Positions 25,339 to 33,993 of a stretch of DNA of 43,315 bases are shown here, one piece after another. The notes under the pieces are model-generated. The model made no database searches. It was not told where the DNA came from and saw only the letters and a program-made list of their open reading frames with translations. Numbering within the stretch: the first letter of the stretch is position 1; every line of letters begins with the position of its first letter. The stretch covers positions 49,665 through 92,979 of the forward strand of contig DEAW01000070.1 of NCBI GenBank assembly GCA_002348315.1, given 5' to 3'. The translations under genes and the position numbers were made by a program. The DNA comes from Planctomycetaceae bacterium UBA2972. Lineage in GTDB: Bacteria; Planctomycetota; Planctomycetia; Pirellulales; Pirellulaceae.

Positions 25339-26337
25339 ATGAAACGTATTACAGCTGTGACGACAGTCGCTGTGTTGATGGCTATGACCAGCCTGGTGCT
25401 GGCCGAGCCTAAGGTGGAAACCGTTGCCGAAGGATTGACCGTGCCCTGTGGCGTGGCCATTCAGCCGGGTACCGGGCACGTATTTGTAGCTGATAGTGCT
25501 GCCGGACGTGTTGTCCGTATAGTAGACGGTAAAGTTGAAGACGTCATTGTAGATTTTCCAATCGACAAATACGGTAAAGGGCCGACCTACCCGATCGGAC
25601 CGCTTGGCCTGGCATTTGTCGACGAAAATGTACTCGCCGTTGGCGGAGGTGGCTACCCGGATGCCAAAGATAAACTGCGGGTTTATAACATCCCCGCCGC
25701 TGGTGGAGACGCACTCAATGCCGATGAAGACGATGCTGCTGCATTGGAAATTCCGGCGACCGATAAACTTGCCGGTGAAGGAAACTTCTACGGAGTGGCT
25801 TTCACAGGGGATGCATTGTTCGTTACTTGTAACGGCGACGACACCAAAGGCTGGATCTCACGCGCTGGTGTGAAGGGTGCCAAAGTAGGACCGTTTATGC
25901 GAGCGATCGCGACCAAAGAATTGACCGAAGTCGACGCTCCTGTTGCCATTACTGTTGCTCCGGATGGCTCACTTGCCGTTGGCCAAATGGGAGAAATCTC
26001 GCTGCCTGGCGATGGCCTGCTTACTTTTTATGACCCCAAGGATGGAGCCAAACTCGCGAACTTTGAAACAGGTTTGAGCGATATTACCGGTCTGGCTTAT
26101 GCTCCTAAAGGTAAATTGCTGGCAACGGATTTTGCCTGGGCAGATACCAGTGAAGGTGGACTCTTCCAGATTTCTGCAAAGTACACCAAGAAAAAGCAGA
26201 ATATTGAAGTCACCAAAATCACTGGTCTGGATAAACCCACTGCGATTGCCGTAGATGACGAAGGCAATGTCTATGTGACGGTGATTGGTTCAGGCGAAGG
26301 TGCTTCTGGCAAATTGCTGAAAATCTCTAACCTGTAA
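25339..26337 (+). CDS. Exported SMP-30/NHL-like beta-propeller protein
   Basis: The 332-residue product has a signal peptide (ITAVTTVAVLMAMTSLVLA, then EPKVE). Blade-like repeats follow, for example GVAIQPGTGHVFVADSAAGRVVRI, PIGPLGLAFVDENVLAVGGGGYPD and LDKPTAIAVDDEGNVYVTVIG. This pattern resembles SMP-30/gluconolactonase/NHL-type propellers, but I cannot confirm catalytic residues. It has a strong GAGGAG 6 bases before the ATG. It lies 81 bases after the di-haem peroxidase gene on the same strand and ends at a strong intrinsic terminator, so the two may form one transcript. A role as periplasmic partner of the peroxidase is only an inference from position. Confidence 0.78.
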   Translation: MKRITAVTTVAVLMAMTSLVLAEPKVETVAEGLTVPCGVAIQPGTGHVFVADSAAGRVVRIVDGKVEDVIVDFPIDKYGKGPTYPIGPLGLAFVDENVLAVGGGGYPDAKDKLRVYNIPAAGGDALNADEDDAAALEIPATDKLAGEGNFYGVAFTGDALFVTCNGDDTKGWISRAGVKGAKVGPFMRAIATKELTEVDAPVAITVAPDGSLAVGQMGEISLPGDGLLTFYDPKDGAKLANFETGLSDITGLAYAPKGKLLATDFAWADTSEGGLFQISAKYTKKKQNIEVTKITGLDKPTAIAVDDEGNVYVTVIGSGEGASGKLLKISNL

Positions 26338-26372
26338 TCACTCGTTTAAGATGTGTTTACAAAGAACACAAA

Positions 26373-26407
26373 GCCCTCGCAACCAATTCTGTTGCGAGGG
26401 CCTTTTT
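26373..26407 (+). terminator. Intrinsic terminator
   Basis: GCCCTCGCAAC at 26373-26383 pairs perfectly with GTTGCGAGGGC at 26391-26401 across a 7-base loop, and CTTTTT follows directly. The 11-bp stem ends the transcript of the propeller gene at 26337. The bioB gene ends on the other strand at 26438. There the run of T after the stem is only three long, so it works best on the plus strand. Confidence 0.9.
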
Positions 26408-26437
26408 GTTTGCTTGAGCAGTTTGGTTAGGTCACGG

Positions 26438-27451
26438 TTAGTCGATGTTGCGAGTGACTTCAAAGCCGAGCTCTTCGATCATTTTGTAATCCTGTTCGGG
26501 AGCCTGCCCCTGCGTGGTTAAGTAATCACCTACGAAGAGCGAGTTGGCGGCATACAGGCCGAGTGGTTGCAGGCTGCCAAGATGGATTTCACGGCCGCCG
26601 GCAATACGGAGCTCTTTATCCGGATTTACAAAACGGTACATGGCCAACGCTTTCAGGCAGTATTGAGGAGTCAGCGTGTTAATGCCTTCTAGAGGTGTCC
26701 CTTCGATGGAATTAAGAAAGTTCAGTGGAATGGACTCAGCTTCGACTTCTCTTAGAGATAAAGCCATGTCGACGACATCTGAATCCTGTTCGCCCATGCC
26801 GATGATTCCGCCACTGCAAATCTCCATCCCTGCATTACGCACTGAATGCAGCGTGTCCATCCGGTCTTTGTAGGTGTGAGTCGAACAGATTTCACCGTAG
26901 TGAGACTCACTGGTATTGAGATTGTGATTAACCCGATCGACTCCGGCCGCTTTTAAACGTTCGGCCTGATCATCATCAAGTAGTCCCAGGCAAGCGCAGA
27001 TCTTTAAGTCGTGTTCCGCTTTGATCTCCGGTACGATGGTTTCGACTGCTTTCATTTCCCGTTCACTGGGGCCTCTGGCTGAAATGACAATGCAGTACGT
27101 CTTTGCATTCCGTTCGGCAGCAATTCGAGCGCCTTCTAAGAGGTTAGCTCGACTGAGGATGTTGTATTTGGGAATCTCCGCATCGGATACCTTGGATTGC
27201 GAACAGTACGAGCAATCTTCCGGACAGATTCCACTCTTGGCATTCATCAGAAAGTAGAGTTGAACCGTCTTGCCAAAGTATCGCTTGCGAATCTTGAAAG
27301 CTGCTGCCATCAACTCCAGTAATTCGTCATCACTGGATCGTAGGATTGCTTCTGCCTCCTGCCTCGTCACTTCGTACCCTTGTAGTACGGAATCGGCGAG
27401 GTCGTTCCAGAAGGAGATGTTTACTGCCTGAGGAATATCAGTCGTTGCCAT
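26438..27451 (-). CDS. bioB: Biotin synthase
   Basis: BioB is a radical SAM enzyme that inserts sulfur into dethiobiotin in the last step of biotin synthesis. The 337-residue product has the radical SAM cluster motif C-x3-C-x2-C at Cys76, Cys80 and Cys83 (GICPEDCSYCSQS). It also has the family segments RNAGMEICSGGIIGMGE, ESIPLNFLNSIEGTPL and IAGGREIHLGSLQPLG. The length is typical. It starts at the ATG at 27451 and stands alone as far as the window shows; no other bio gene is nearby. It is divergent from a PSP1 gene, and the shared upstream region has overlapping inverted repeats. Confidence 0.96.
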   Translation of the reverse strand: MATTDIPQAVNISFWNDLADSVLQGYEVTRQEAEAILRSSDDELLELMAAAFKIRKRYFGKTVQLYFLMNAKSGICPEDCSYCSQSKVSDAEIPKYNILSRANLLEGARIAAERNAKTYCIVISARGPSEREMKAVETIVPEIKAEHDLKICACLGLLDDDQAERLKAAGVDRVNHNLNTSESHYGEICSTHTYKDRMDTLHSVRNAGMEICSGGIIGMGEQDSDVVDMALSLREVEAESIPLNFLNSIEGTPLEGINTLTPQYCLKALAMYRFVNPDKELRIAGGREIHLGSLQPLGLYAANSLFVGDYLTTQGQAPEQDYKMIEELGFEVTRNID

Positions 27452-27491
27452 ATTAGATTGTTCGTTGTTGAAGCTCGGGGTTAATTATCCC

Positions 27492-27516
27492 GGAAATGAT
27501 GATGATTTCCATCATT
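27492..27516. repeat. Overlapping inverted repeats upstream of bioB
   Basis: GGAAAT at 27492-27497 pairs with ATTTCC at 27505-27510, and AATGATG at 27495-27501 pairs with CATCATT at 27510-27516. The two possible foldings exclude each other. They lie 41 bases upstream of the bioB ATG. They do not resemble a BirA box as I know it, so no regulator is assigned. Confidence 0.35.
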
Positions 27517-27540
27517 TGCCGCAAGGCCATGCTGCTTTAA

Positions 27541-27570
27541 TTCAACTTGGTTTGTGGATAATGGTATTAT
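27541..27570 (+). promoter_or_regulatory. Candidate promoter for the PSP1 gene
   Basis: TTCAAC at 27541-27546 and TATTAT at 27565-27570 are separated by 18 bases, which fits a weak sigma70-type promoter for the PSP1 gene starting at 27610. Confidence 0.3.
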
Positions 27571-27609
27571 AAACAGACTCTTCACCTTACAGTTTACATC
27601 GGTTTGAAA

Positions 27610-28158
27610 ATGCTTCCATACACACAATATTTAGTGCGAGTTGGTGCAATGGGGAATGTAGGTCGATTCCGGGCTGTGGAACCCGTTCTCTTTGAGCGAA
27701 ATATGCGGGTGATTTGCAGAACACCTAGAGGTTTAGAGCTTGGTGAAGTGCTCGCGCAAGTGGAATCTGTACAAAGTGACGTCTGTGATGGTGAATTGCT
27801 GCGTCAGGTAGCGGTTGAAGACGATCTCCTGCTCGCCCGCCTGGACAAAAATCGAAATGCTGCGTTTGAAGCGTGTTGTGAGTTATTACATGAATGTCAA
27901 ATCGATAACGTGCTGTTAGACGTCGAGCAGTTGTTTGATGGAAGCTCTCTGTACTTTTATTTTCTCGGAGATGTTTCGCCTGAATTAGAGTCGCTCACAG
28001 CTGAATTGGCCGTGAGATATGATTCGCAAGTGAGATTTTCACAATTTGCCGAGGCAGTGGTTGCCGGATGTGGACCTGATTGTGGTACAGAATCGGCGGC
28101 TGGACAGTGTAGTCAGGGTGGATGCTCTACCTGTGCTTTGGCAAAGACCTGCCATTGA
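27610..28158 (+). CDS. PSP1-domain protein with cysteine-rich C-terminal tail
   Basis: This 182-residue soluble protein contains the PSP1 C-terminal domain, found in Bacillus YaaT and many other bacteria. Segments that fit are YLVRVGAMGNVGRFRAVE, VICRTPRGLELGEVLAQVES, and LYFYFLGDVSPELESLTAELAVRYDSQVRF in the order of the family. YaaT is known for a role with RNase Y partners in Bacillus, but no such role is shown here. The tail after residue 150 has six cysteines (154, 158, 167, 172, 175, 181) and a final His, which could hold a metal. A TTG at 27604 would add two residues. The amidase gene follows 45 bases later on the same strand. I see no signal peptide. Confidence 0.85.
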   Translation: MLPYTQYLVRVGAMGNVGRFRAVEPVLFERNMRVICRTPRGLELGEVLAQVESVQSDVCDGELLRQVAVEDDLLLARLDKNRNAAFEACCELLHECQIDNVLLDVEQLFDGSSLYFYFLGDVSPELESLTAELAVRYDSQVRFSQFAEAVVAGCGPDCGTESAAGQCSQGGCSTCALAKTCH

Positions 28159-28203
28159 GACCTGCCACGAAGACGAGTCATCAGGATAGGGAAAACTGCG
28201 ACA

Positions 28204-29427
28204 ATGAAGGTCCCCAGCATTGCAGAACTTGCAGTACGAATACGTTCTGATCAGCTGACGATAGCTGATCTCGTGCAAATCTGTCTGGATCGAATTGACG
28301 AAGTCGATTCTGAAATACAGGCTTGGGTGGCAGTCGATCACGAACAAGCTTTAGCCGAAGCCGCTCGGCTGCAGCTGGAATTAGACACGGGAATCGACCG
28401 GGGGTTATTGCATGGAATCCCGATCGGGGTGAAGGATATTATCGACGTCGCTGGTTTCCCGACGATGGCTGGAGCTTCCTGGAGACGCGAAGTTTGCCAG
28501 CACTCTGCCCAACTGGTCAATAATCTGACTCAGGCTGGTGCAATTGTTTTGGGGAAAACAGTGACGACTCAGTTTGCCGGATTTGATCCTTCGATTACTC
28601 GTAATCCCGCAGCACCTGGAAGGACACCAGGTGGTTCCAGTAGTGGCTCGTCGGCGGCAGTGGCAGCAGGTATGTGTATTGCCGCCATCGGCAGTCAAAC
28701 GGGAGGTTCTATCAACCGCCCAGCCAGCTATTGTGGCGTTGTTGGTTTGAAGCCCGCCTTTGGTCAGGTTTCCACTCAGGGCGTGGTGCCGCTGAGTCCC
28801 AATCTAGACCATCTGGGGCCAATCACCAACACGATCGATGATGCGGCGATCTGTTATCAGGCTTTGGCCGGGTTACCGATTCAACGGATGCCATCGATGG
28901 CAGTCAAATTACTGCGAATGGATGGATTCTTTCGGCAGGGAGACGAGCAGGTCAATGTCATGCTCGATTCGGTCGTAAGCGATCTGCAACGAGTAACCTG
29001 CCCGGTCGATTTTGAAAGGCTGACGCAAATGCATGAGTGTTTAATGGCAGGTGATGCAGCCAGAGTCCATAACGGAGAGTATGACGAACATCGCGAAGGC
29101 TATGCAAAACATATGGCCGAGCAGATCGAAATCGGGCGACAGCAAAGTCCGTCCGAGTATCAACAGGCACTGGATTTCCAAACAAGTCATCGGCAGAGTA
29201 TTCCGAACTGGCTGGCCGATGAGGAGGTCTTAGTTTTACCTGCAACAACGACGCCCCCTCCCGGAATGGAGACGACCGGTAGCCCGTTGTTTAACTCCCC
29301 CTGGAGTTTTCTCGGCCTCCCTTCACTTTCAGTACCAAAGGCATTGTCAAAAGAGGGGTACCCGTTGTGTCTCCAGTTGGTGGGACGCTCGGTGGAGGCT
29401 GTTGTTTCTGCGGCGCGGTTAATCTAA
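28204..29427 (+). CDS. Amidase (amidase signature family, GatA-like fold)
   Basis: The 407-residue protein has the Ser-Ser-Lys triad of amidase signature enzymes. These are Lys77 in GIPIGVKDII, a cis-Ser in the cluster at 145-150 (TPGGSSSGSSAAVAAG), and the nucleophile Ser169 in GSQTGGSINRPAS. Such enzymes hydrolyse carboxamides and include GatA, the glutamine amidotransferase subunit. The chain is shorter than GatA (about 485 residues), and the ends do not look like GatA, so a general amidase, for example of an allophanate or aryl-amide type, is more likely. The start at 28204 is an ATG without a strong binding site. Its last bases overlap the convergent TPR gene by 4 bases. Confidence 0.87.
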   Translation: MKVPSIAELAVRIRSDQLTIADLVQICLDRIDEVDSEIQAWVAVDHEQALAEAARLQLELDTGIDRGLLHGIPIGVKDIIDVAGFPTMAGASWRREVCQHSAQLVNNLTQAGAIVLGKTVTTQFAGFDPSITRNPAAPGRTPGGSSSGSSAAVAAGMCIAAIGSQTGGSINRPASYCGVVGLKPAFGQVSTQGVVPLSPNLDHLGPITNTIDDAAICYQALAGLPIQRMPSMAVKLLRMDGFFRQGDEQVNVMLDSVVSDLQRVTCPVDFERLTQMHECLMAGDAARVHNGEYDEHREGYAKHMAEQIEIGRQQSPSEYQQALDFQTSHRQSIPNWLADEEVLVLPATTTPPPGMETTGSPLFNSPWSFLGLPSLSVPKALSKEGYPLCLQLVGRSVEAVVSAARLI

Positions 29428-29744
29428 TTGCTGATTGCCATTAGGAATTCCTGCATTTCACCAGCGGCGTGAAGGTTGCCCTGTTGTTGTGCCTGCTCAA
29501 TCCCCCGGGTAAGCCAATCCCGAGCTTCTTCGATGCGATCCAGTCGGGAAAGTTGCTGACCGGCCATGAAAAAGGCTGGTACGTAGGGTGGTGAATCCAG
29601 CGTGAGCTTATGCAAAATTTCAAGACTGTCTTCGTGCTGCTCATCTTTTTCCAGTTCGGTTGCGAGTGCATATCGTAGAAAGGTATCCTCGGGCTCGTCT
29701 TTCAGCATCGCTTCAATCTGTTGTCGTCGTGTGTTTTCGCTCAT
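29424..29744 (-). CDS. Small TPR-like protein
   Basis: The 106-residue product is made of helical repeats: AMLKDEPEDTFLRYALATELEKDEQHEDSLEILHKL and VPAFFMAGQQLSRLDRIEEARDWLTRGIEQAQQQGN, which match the TPR pattern of alternating small and bulky residues. There is no signal peptide, so it is probably a cytoplasmic adaptor. Small TPR proteins of this length are common in planctomycetes. The ATG at 29744 has no strong ribosome binding site. The gene ends against the amidase gene and is divergent from the DUF11 protein gene. Confidence 0.75.
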   Translation of the reverse strand: MSENTRRQQIEAMLKDEPEDTFLRYALATELEKDEQHEDSLEILHKLTLDSPPYVPAFFMAGQQLSRLDRIEEARDWLTRGIEQAQQQGNLHAAGEMQEFLMAISN

Positions 29745-29900
29745 TCTACTATTCTGCCTGTTTTAACATTTGTTGTTTTTTTCTAACTCTCGCTGGTGAA
29801 TTCAAAAGCCCCCGACGATTGAAGGTTACGATTCCCCCAGAATCAGGTTGGCCTCACAGTCAACCAAACCCCCACACTCAAAATATTATAGGTGTTTATC

Positions 29901-31919
29901 ATGACACGGAAACTCACGATTAGCGGTGCCTTTCTGGTAATGGTTGGATTGCTTGTCACCTTCGGAAATGCAGATGACACTCCAAAGTCCTCGGCGCCGG
30001 CTCCAGCAGAAATTCAACTCCCACAATCAGCCGCTCCGATTGTACTCGCAAAGAAAGAAACTGACGAATCTCTGACTGCCTCGGACGACCTGGCAGCAGA
30101 AACAACTTCTGTACTAACGGTCAATCCCGAAGATACTGCGGCCGATCCGGTCGTATTAGATCCTGTTGCAGTGGGAGAGACTGAGCCTATGTTGTTTGAT
30201 CCTCCGGCAGAGCTTTCTGTTGGCGAATCGACTGAATCAGATGCGTTTGCGGTCGAAGAGACGACAACGGAAAATGACGAATTTCCATTGGTATCAGGTT
30301 CCGCAGCGGATTCGGCAAATGATGTACTCGAGTCGACGCAAGAGAATGTTCCTATTGTGGCTCCGGATACCGAAGGTTTGGAATTCCAGGTGTTTTCCAA
30401 TGACGGATCCGTTTTGCCGACCGAAAGTGCTCCGGCATTAGTTCCTCAACAGGCCCCGCAGTTTGATTCGGTTGATTCTGGCAACACTCAAATTAGCAAT
30501 GGTATTCAGACGACGGTTGTCCAGGCACCGCAGATCTCCATCACTTCTCAGGGACCTGGTGTCATACGAGTGGGTGAATTGGGCGAGTACCTGATTACTG
30601 CGACCAACAGTGGAACAACGGTCGCAGAAGACCTGTTCCTGGTGACACACATTCCTGAATGGATTGGGATTTCAGCAACCAGCAGTGATTTTGGTGAAGT
30701 GGATCAATTGGAATCCACTGAAGGAACTCAGCTCCAGTGGGCGTTGGGCGCCTTGGGTGCAGGCGAACGAGCGACGTGGAAAGTTAAACTGGCTCCGGAA
30801 AAGAATCGACCGTTTTCGATGGATATTAAATGGACGATTCAACCTCAGGTCATTGTCAATCAGATTGACGCGATTCAGCCGGAATTACAGTTGTCGATCG
30901 ATGGGCCTGAAGTCATGACCTATGGAGATACTCGAATTGTCGAAGTTCGAGTTTCCAATACGGGTAATGGCGATGCGGAAGATGTGATTTTGAAGATTAG
31001 TCCAGGCATCGAACGAGGTCAAAACATTGGAGCACTGCCCATCGGTGCCAGTAAAGTGATAGAACTTGAATTGACGGCTGAACAGCCGGGAGTGATGGAG
31101 ATTAATGCTTCGGTCGTTGCCGATGGTAAGCAGTTTGATGAAAAGTCACTGGATATACAAATTCGACGTCCGGAATTGAACGTTGCGGTGAACGGGCCGG
31201 CTAAGAAATTTGCGGGAAGCCCCGTTACCTACAGAATTGAAGTTGCCAATACGGGAGATACTGCTGCCAAGGACGTCATTGTCTATGCCGTACTGCCACC
31301 ATCAGCTCAATACAAAAATGGTGCGGAGCAATTGCAGCAGGGACGACGGAATCTGTCCTGGAAGATTGGTACGGTCGAAGCAGCAGCGACTCGGGCATTC
31401 GAGTTCAACTGTGTTTTAATGCAGGACGGACAAAATCAATTGTCAGTGCGTGTTGAGGCAGTCGCAGCTGAAAGTCGTACCGCCCAGTACAACACGCAAG
31501 TAACGGGTGTTGCTGACTTGAAGTTGACAATCAACGATCCGCCAGGGCCAAAGCTGTTGGATGAATTGGCCGTTTACGAAATCAAGGTGGTTAACCGAGG
31601 CACGAAGACGGCAACGAATATCGAAGTCGTTGGTCAGTTCGGTTACGGTATCGAACCGGTCAAAACAGAGGGAGGCCGAGCGGATTTGATTCCCGGGCAG
31701 GCTGTGTTTAATCCGATCGATTCGCTGGGCCCCGGCAAGGAAGTCGTACTCAAGGTTTATGCCAAAGCCAGTAAACCCGGACGACACAAATTCCGAGCCG
31801 TTGTTAAGAGCAATGATCCGGAAACCTCGTTGGTTCAGGAAGAGATGACTTGGTTCCATGCCGCCGAAACGGCTGAGGATGGTCCGGTTATCCTGACAGC
31901 CGATGGAGCTGGACAGTAG
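29901..31919 (+). CDS. Secreted DUF11/CARDB-like repeat protein
   Basis: The 672-residue product starts with a signal peptide (LTISGAFLVMVGLLVTFGNA). A Ser/Thr/Glu/Asp/Pro-rich low-complexity stretch of about 170 residues follows, then a series of about 110-residue Ig-like domains. Four units are visible, with repeated starts ISITSQGPGVIRVGELGEYL, LQLSIDGPEVMTYGDTRIVEV, LNVAVNGPAKKFAGSPVTYRIEV and LKLTINDPPGPKLLDELAVYEI. This is typical of the DUF11/CARDB type found in large envelope proteins. A start at the ATG at 29901 has AGGTG 6 bases upstream; a GTG three codons earlier is less likely. Probable roles are cell-wall or surface structure. No catalytic motif is seen, and there is no clear anchor at the C-terminus. 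Confidence 0.85.
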   Translation: MTRKLTISGAFLVMVGLLVTFGNADDTPKSSAPAPAEIQLPQSAAPIVLAKKETDESLTASDDLAAETTSVLTVNPEDTAADPVVLDPVAVGETEPMLFDPPAELSVGESTESDAFAVEETTTENDEFPLVSGSAADSANDVLESTQENVPIVAPDTEGLEFQVFSNDGSVLPTESAPALVPQQAPQFDSVDSGNTQISNGIQTTVVQAPQISITSQGPGVIRVGELGEYLITATNSGTTVAEDLFLVTHIPEWIGISATSSDFGEVDQLESTEGTQLQWALGALGAGERATWKVKLAPEKNRPFSMDIKWTIQPQVIVNQIDAIQPELQLSIDGPEVMTYGDTRIVEVRVSNTGNGDAEDVILKISPGIERGQNIGALPIGASKVIELELTAEQPGVMEINASVVADGKQFDEKSLDIQIRRPELNVAVNGPAKKFAGSPVTYRIEVANTGDTAAKDVIVYAVLPPSAQYKNGAEQLQQGRRNLSWKIGTVEAAATRAFEFNCVLMQDGQNQLSVRVEAVAAESRTAQYNTQVTGVADLKLTINDPPGPKLLDELAVYEIKVVNRGTKTATNIEVVGQFGYGIEPVKTEGGRADLIPGQAVFNPIDSLGPGKEVVLKVYAKASKPGRHKFRAVVKSNDPETSLVQEEMTWFHAAETAEDGPVILTADGAGQ

Positions 31920-32011
31920 GAGACAGGAGAGTTTATGTGAGTTAATGCGGAAGGACTGGTCGCCTGGGACGCATCTTTTCCAGAGCCCAACAGCCCTTGC
32001 TATCAACAGTG

Positions 32012-32041
32012 ATCACATTTGCAATTCGTGGGGGATGTGAT
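32012..32041. repeat. Inverted repeat at the 3' end of rnd
   Basis: ATCACAT at 32012-32018 pairs perfectly with ATGTGAT at 32035-32041 across 16 bases. It lies in the gap between the convergent DUF11 gene and rnd, touching the last base of the rnd stop codon. It could end transcripts or stabilise a 3' end, but no run of T follows, so a classical terminator is not supported. Confidence 0.3.
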
Positions 32042-33279
32042 TATTGTGAGAGCTTGTTGGAATCGGAAGAGGGGTCGATCGCTGAGTGGGGGACAAAAGA
32101 CAACGGTTGATCCGACGTGGGGTTAGCAACGTGGGCCACCAGTTTTCCGCTTAAAACATCTTCAATCAGTTGAAGAATAAACTCGCCACGCCAGCCACTT
32201 GTTAAGAGTGGCTGGCGTTTTTTTGTCGTGGATCGTTGTTTTTGCTTGCGACCACGGCGTTGGCCGCCCAGTTTGAGTTCCAGAAATTCACGAATGTCCG
32301 ACATCGTGGCAACCAGGTTGGGTGCCATTTGATTGCGTTGACAAAAATCTGAAATTGCCGTGTAGGTGAATTGAGCGAGTGTGGACCGTTGAGGTGGTTT
32401 CTTGTTGCGGTTGCGTTGGGGGCATTCACTATCAGGCACGTCGAGAGCTGCGGCAATCACCTTGATGATGCTGTCAAAGTGTTTTTGAATGCGCCGGTGC
32501 TGGGTCCCTCGTATCAACTTGATTTGCTCGGGGCGTGCTGATTTGCGTTGAGCTAACTCACAAATCATGTCATCACGTAGAACACGGCGCGCCGGTCGAT
32601 TTTCACTGCGAGCAAGATCATCTCGCCAATGCCATAATTGCCGAGCAATTTCCAGTTCTCTGGAGTGCAGTGAACCGATGCCGGACATCGATCGCCAGCG
32701 CGGAGTGGTTTCTTGTTCAATAATATAGGCCTGCTGCCGCTGAATCTCTTGCTGAACCCATGAGAATCGTCCCAGGTCATTGAGGCGATCGACCATCAAA
32801 CGGTAGATGCTCAGCAGGAATTCCACATCCTGAGCAGCATACTGACATTGTCCTTTCGTGAGTGGGCGATGACGCCAATTGGTTCTGGTTTCACCTTTTT
32901 GCAGCGAAACTCCTGCCAGACGATTCACAAGGTTTCCATAGCTGGCAGGATATTCCATTCCCAGGAAACCTGCCGCAATTTGAATGTCAAACAGATCTTT
33001 GGGGATACGCCCTGTCGCATGGTGTATGAATCTCAATTCTTCCCGACAGGCATGCACAACGACCGTACGTGAATCGTCCGCGAGCCAATCCCAGAATTCG
33101 GTTAAATCGTCCAAAGCATAGGGGTCAATCAATGCGATTTCATTGTCGGCATTTACCTGAATGAGACTAAGTTCAGGCCGGTACGTGTCCTCCGAGACAA
33201 ACTCAGTGTCGAACCCCACCAACGGGCACTCCCCGTGACTGGACAGATACTGATGCAATTGCTCAGCGGATTGGATCAT
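32041..33279 (-). CDS. rnd: Ribonuclease D
   Basis: RNase D is a 3'-5' exoribonuclease that trims tRNA and other stable RNAs. The 412-residue protein has the DEDDy exonuclease motifs: FDTEF with Asp24 and Glu26, VHACREELRFI with the Asp/Glu site shifted, and QYAAQDVEFLLSIY with Tyr and Asp. HRDC-type helical domains follow. The middle LFDIQIAAGFLGMEYPASYGNLV is also typical. The C-terminal about 70 residues are basic and poorly conserved. I chose the ATG at 33279; a TTG at 33291 would add four residues. It is the last gene of an operon with mfnB 27 bases upstream. Confidence 0.9.
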   Translation of the reverse strand: MIQSAEQLHQYLSSHGECPLVGFDTEFVSEDTYRPELSLIQVNADNEIALIDPYALDDLTEFWDWLADDSRTVVVHACREELRFIHHATGRIPKDLFDIQIAAGFLGMEYPASYGNLVNRLAGVSLQKGETRTNWRHRPLTKGQCQYAAQDVEFLLSIYRLMVDRLNDLGRFSWVQQEIQRQQAYIIEQETTPRWRSMSGIGSLHSRELEIARQLWHWRDDLARSENRPARRVLRDDMICELAQRKSARPEQIKLIRGTQHRRIQKHFDSIIKVIAAALDVPDSECPQRNRNKKPPQRSTLAQFTYTAISDFCQRNQMAPNLVATMSDIREFLELKLGGQRRGRKQKQRSTTKKRQPLLTSGWRGEFILQLIEDVLSGKLVAHVANPTSDQPLSFVPHSAIDPSSDSNKLSQ

Positions 33280-33306
33280 CAGGCAAGACAAAGGAGCGTA
33301 CTTTCG

Positions 33307-33993
33307 TTAGGAGGCTTTTACAAGCTCGAATAATTGTTTGGATTTGTCAGGGCAAATGGAGTTGGTGCGGTTACCACTACAAACAGCTCCACGCACTCCA
33401 ACGTAATCCGCTTGAAGTATTTTAGCATTATTCAGAGTGGATTCGGTTAGTGAGCCGGCCAGAACAAAAGTGGCCTCGGGAGTCGACTTCATTAGTTCCT
33501 GAATAAAGTCTGTAGAGAGATGGTCGAATAACGTTTTTCCATCCTTTTCGAAAGTATCAAGCAGAAAGGTGCGACACCCTTCAGCGAAAAGGGCATCTAT
33601 GATGACTCGAGGTGGAGGTGAATGGGCTGCTTCGTGATCTGCATAGATGACTCCGACCAATTCGATCGAATCGTCCACTAAAACGCGTATTGCCCGCCAG
33701 GCCAGAACCCAGTCCAGCGAGCGTTGATTTGCCAGTCCGACTTTGACGTACCTGGTGACCGAAGGCAGCAACGTCAAGTCGTTAATCTGGACATCGTTTA
33801 TTTCTCCGAGTGCGATGCTGAGCGAAGTTTGGTTTAGGCTTGCTTCTCCAATTTCCCGCCAGATCTGTGGAGAGGCAGCACCGAGTGCACCGGAGTCCGG
33901 TTCTTTGATATCCAGAATGTCCAGTTCCGGGCAGGCAGCGAGTACGGTTTTTGCTTCCGCTTTGTTACGTACACTAATAAGCAAGCCGGTCAT
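33307..33993 (-). CDS. mfnB: (5-formylfuran-3-yl)methyl phosphate synthase, MfnB-like
   Basis: MfnB condenses two molecules of glyceraldehyde 3-phosphate to a furan phosphate, the first step toward methanofuran-type C1 cofactors. The 228-residue protein matches the DUF556/MfnB family: LLISVRNKAEAKTVLA, then LDILDIKEPDSGALGAA with Lys30, YVKVGL with Lys84, and LLDTFEKDGKTLFDHL. In this last segment Asp146, Lys150 and Lys153 resemble the D-T-x-x-K-D-G-K core of the archaeal enzyme. The gene is known in methylotrophs and planctomycetes that carry tetrahydromethanopterin-linked C1 pathways. It overlaps the upstream membrane-protein gene by 4 bases (ATGA) and precedes rnd. I infer a methanofuran-like cofactor; other genes of the pathway are not in the window. 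Confidence 0.85.
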   Translation of the reverse strand: MTGLLISVRNKAEAKTVLAACPELDILDIKEPDSGALGAASPQIWREIGEASLNQTSLSIALGEINDVQINDLTLLPSVTRYVKVGLANQRSLDWVLAWRAIRVLVDDSIELVGVIYADHEAAHSPPPRVIIDALFAEGCRTFLLDTFEKDGKTLFDHLSTDFIQELMKSTPEATFVLAGSLTESTLNNAKILQADYVGVRGAVCSGNRTNSICPDKSKQLFELVKAS

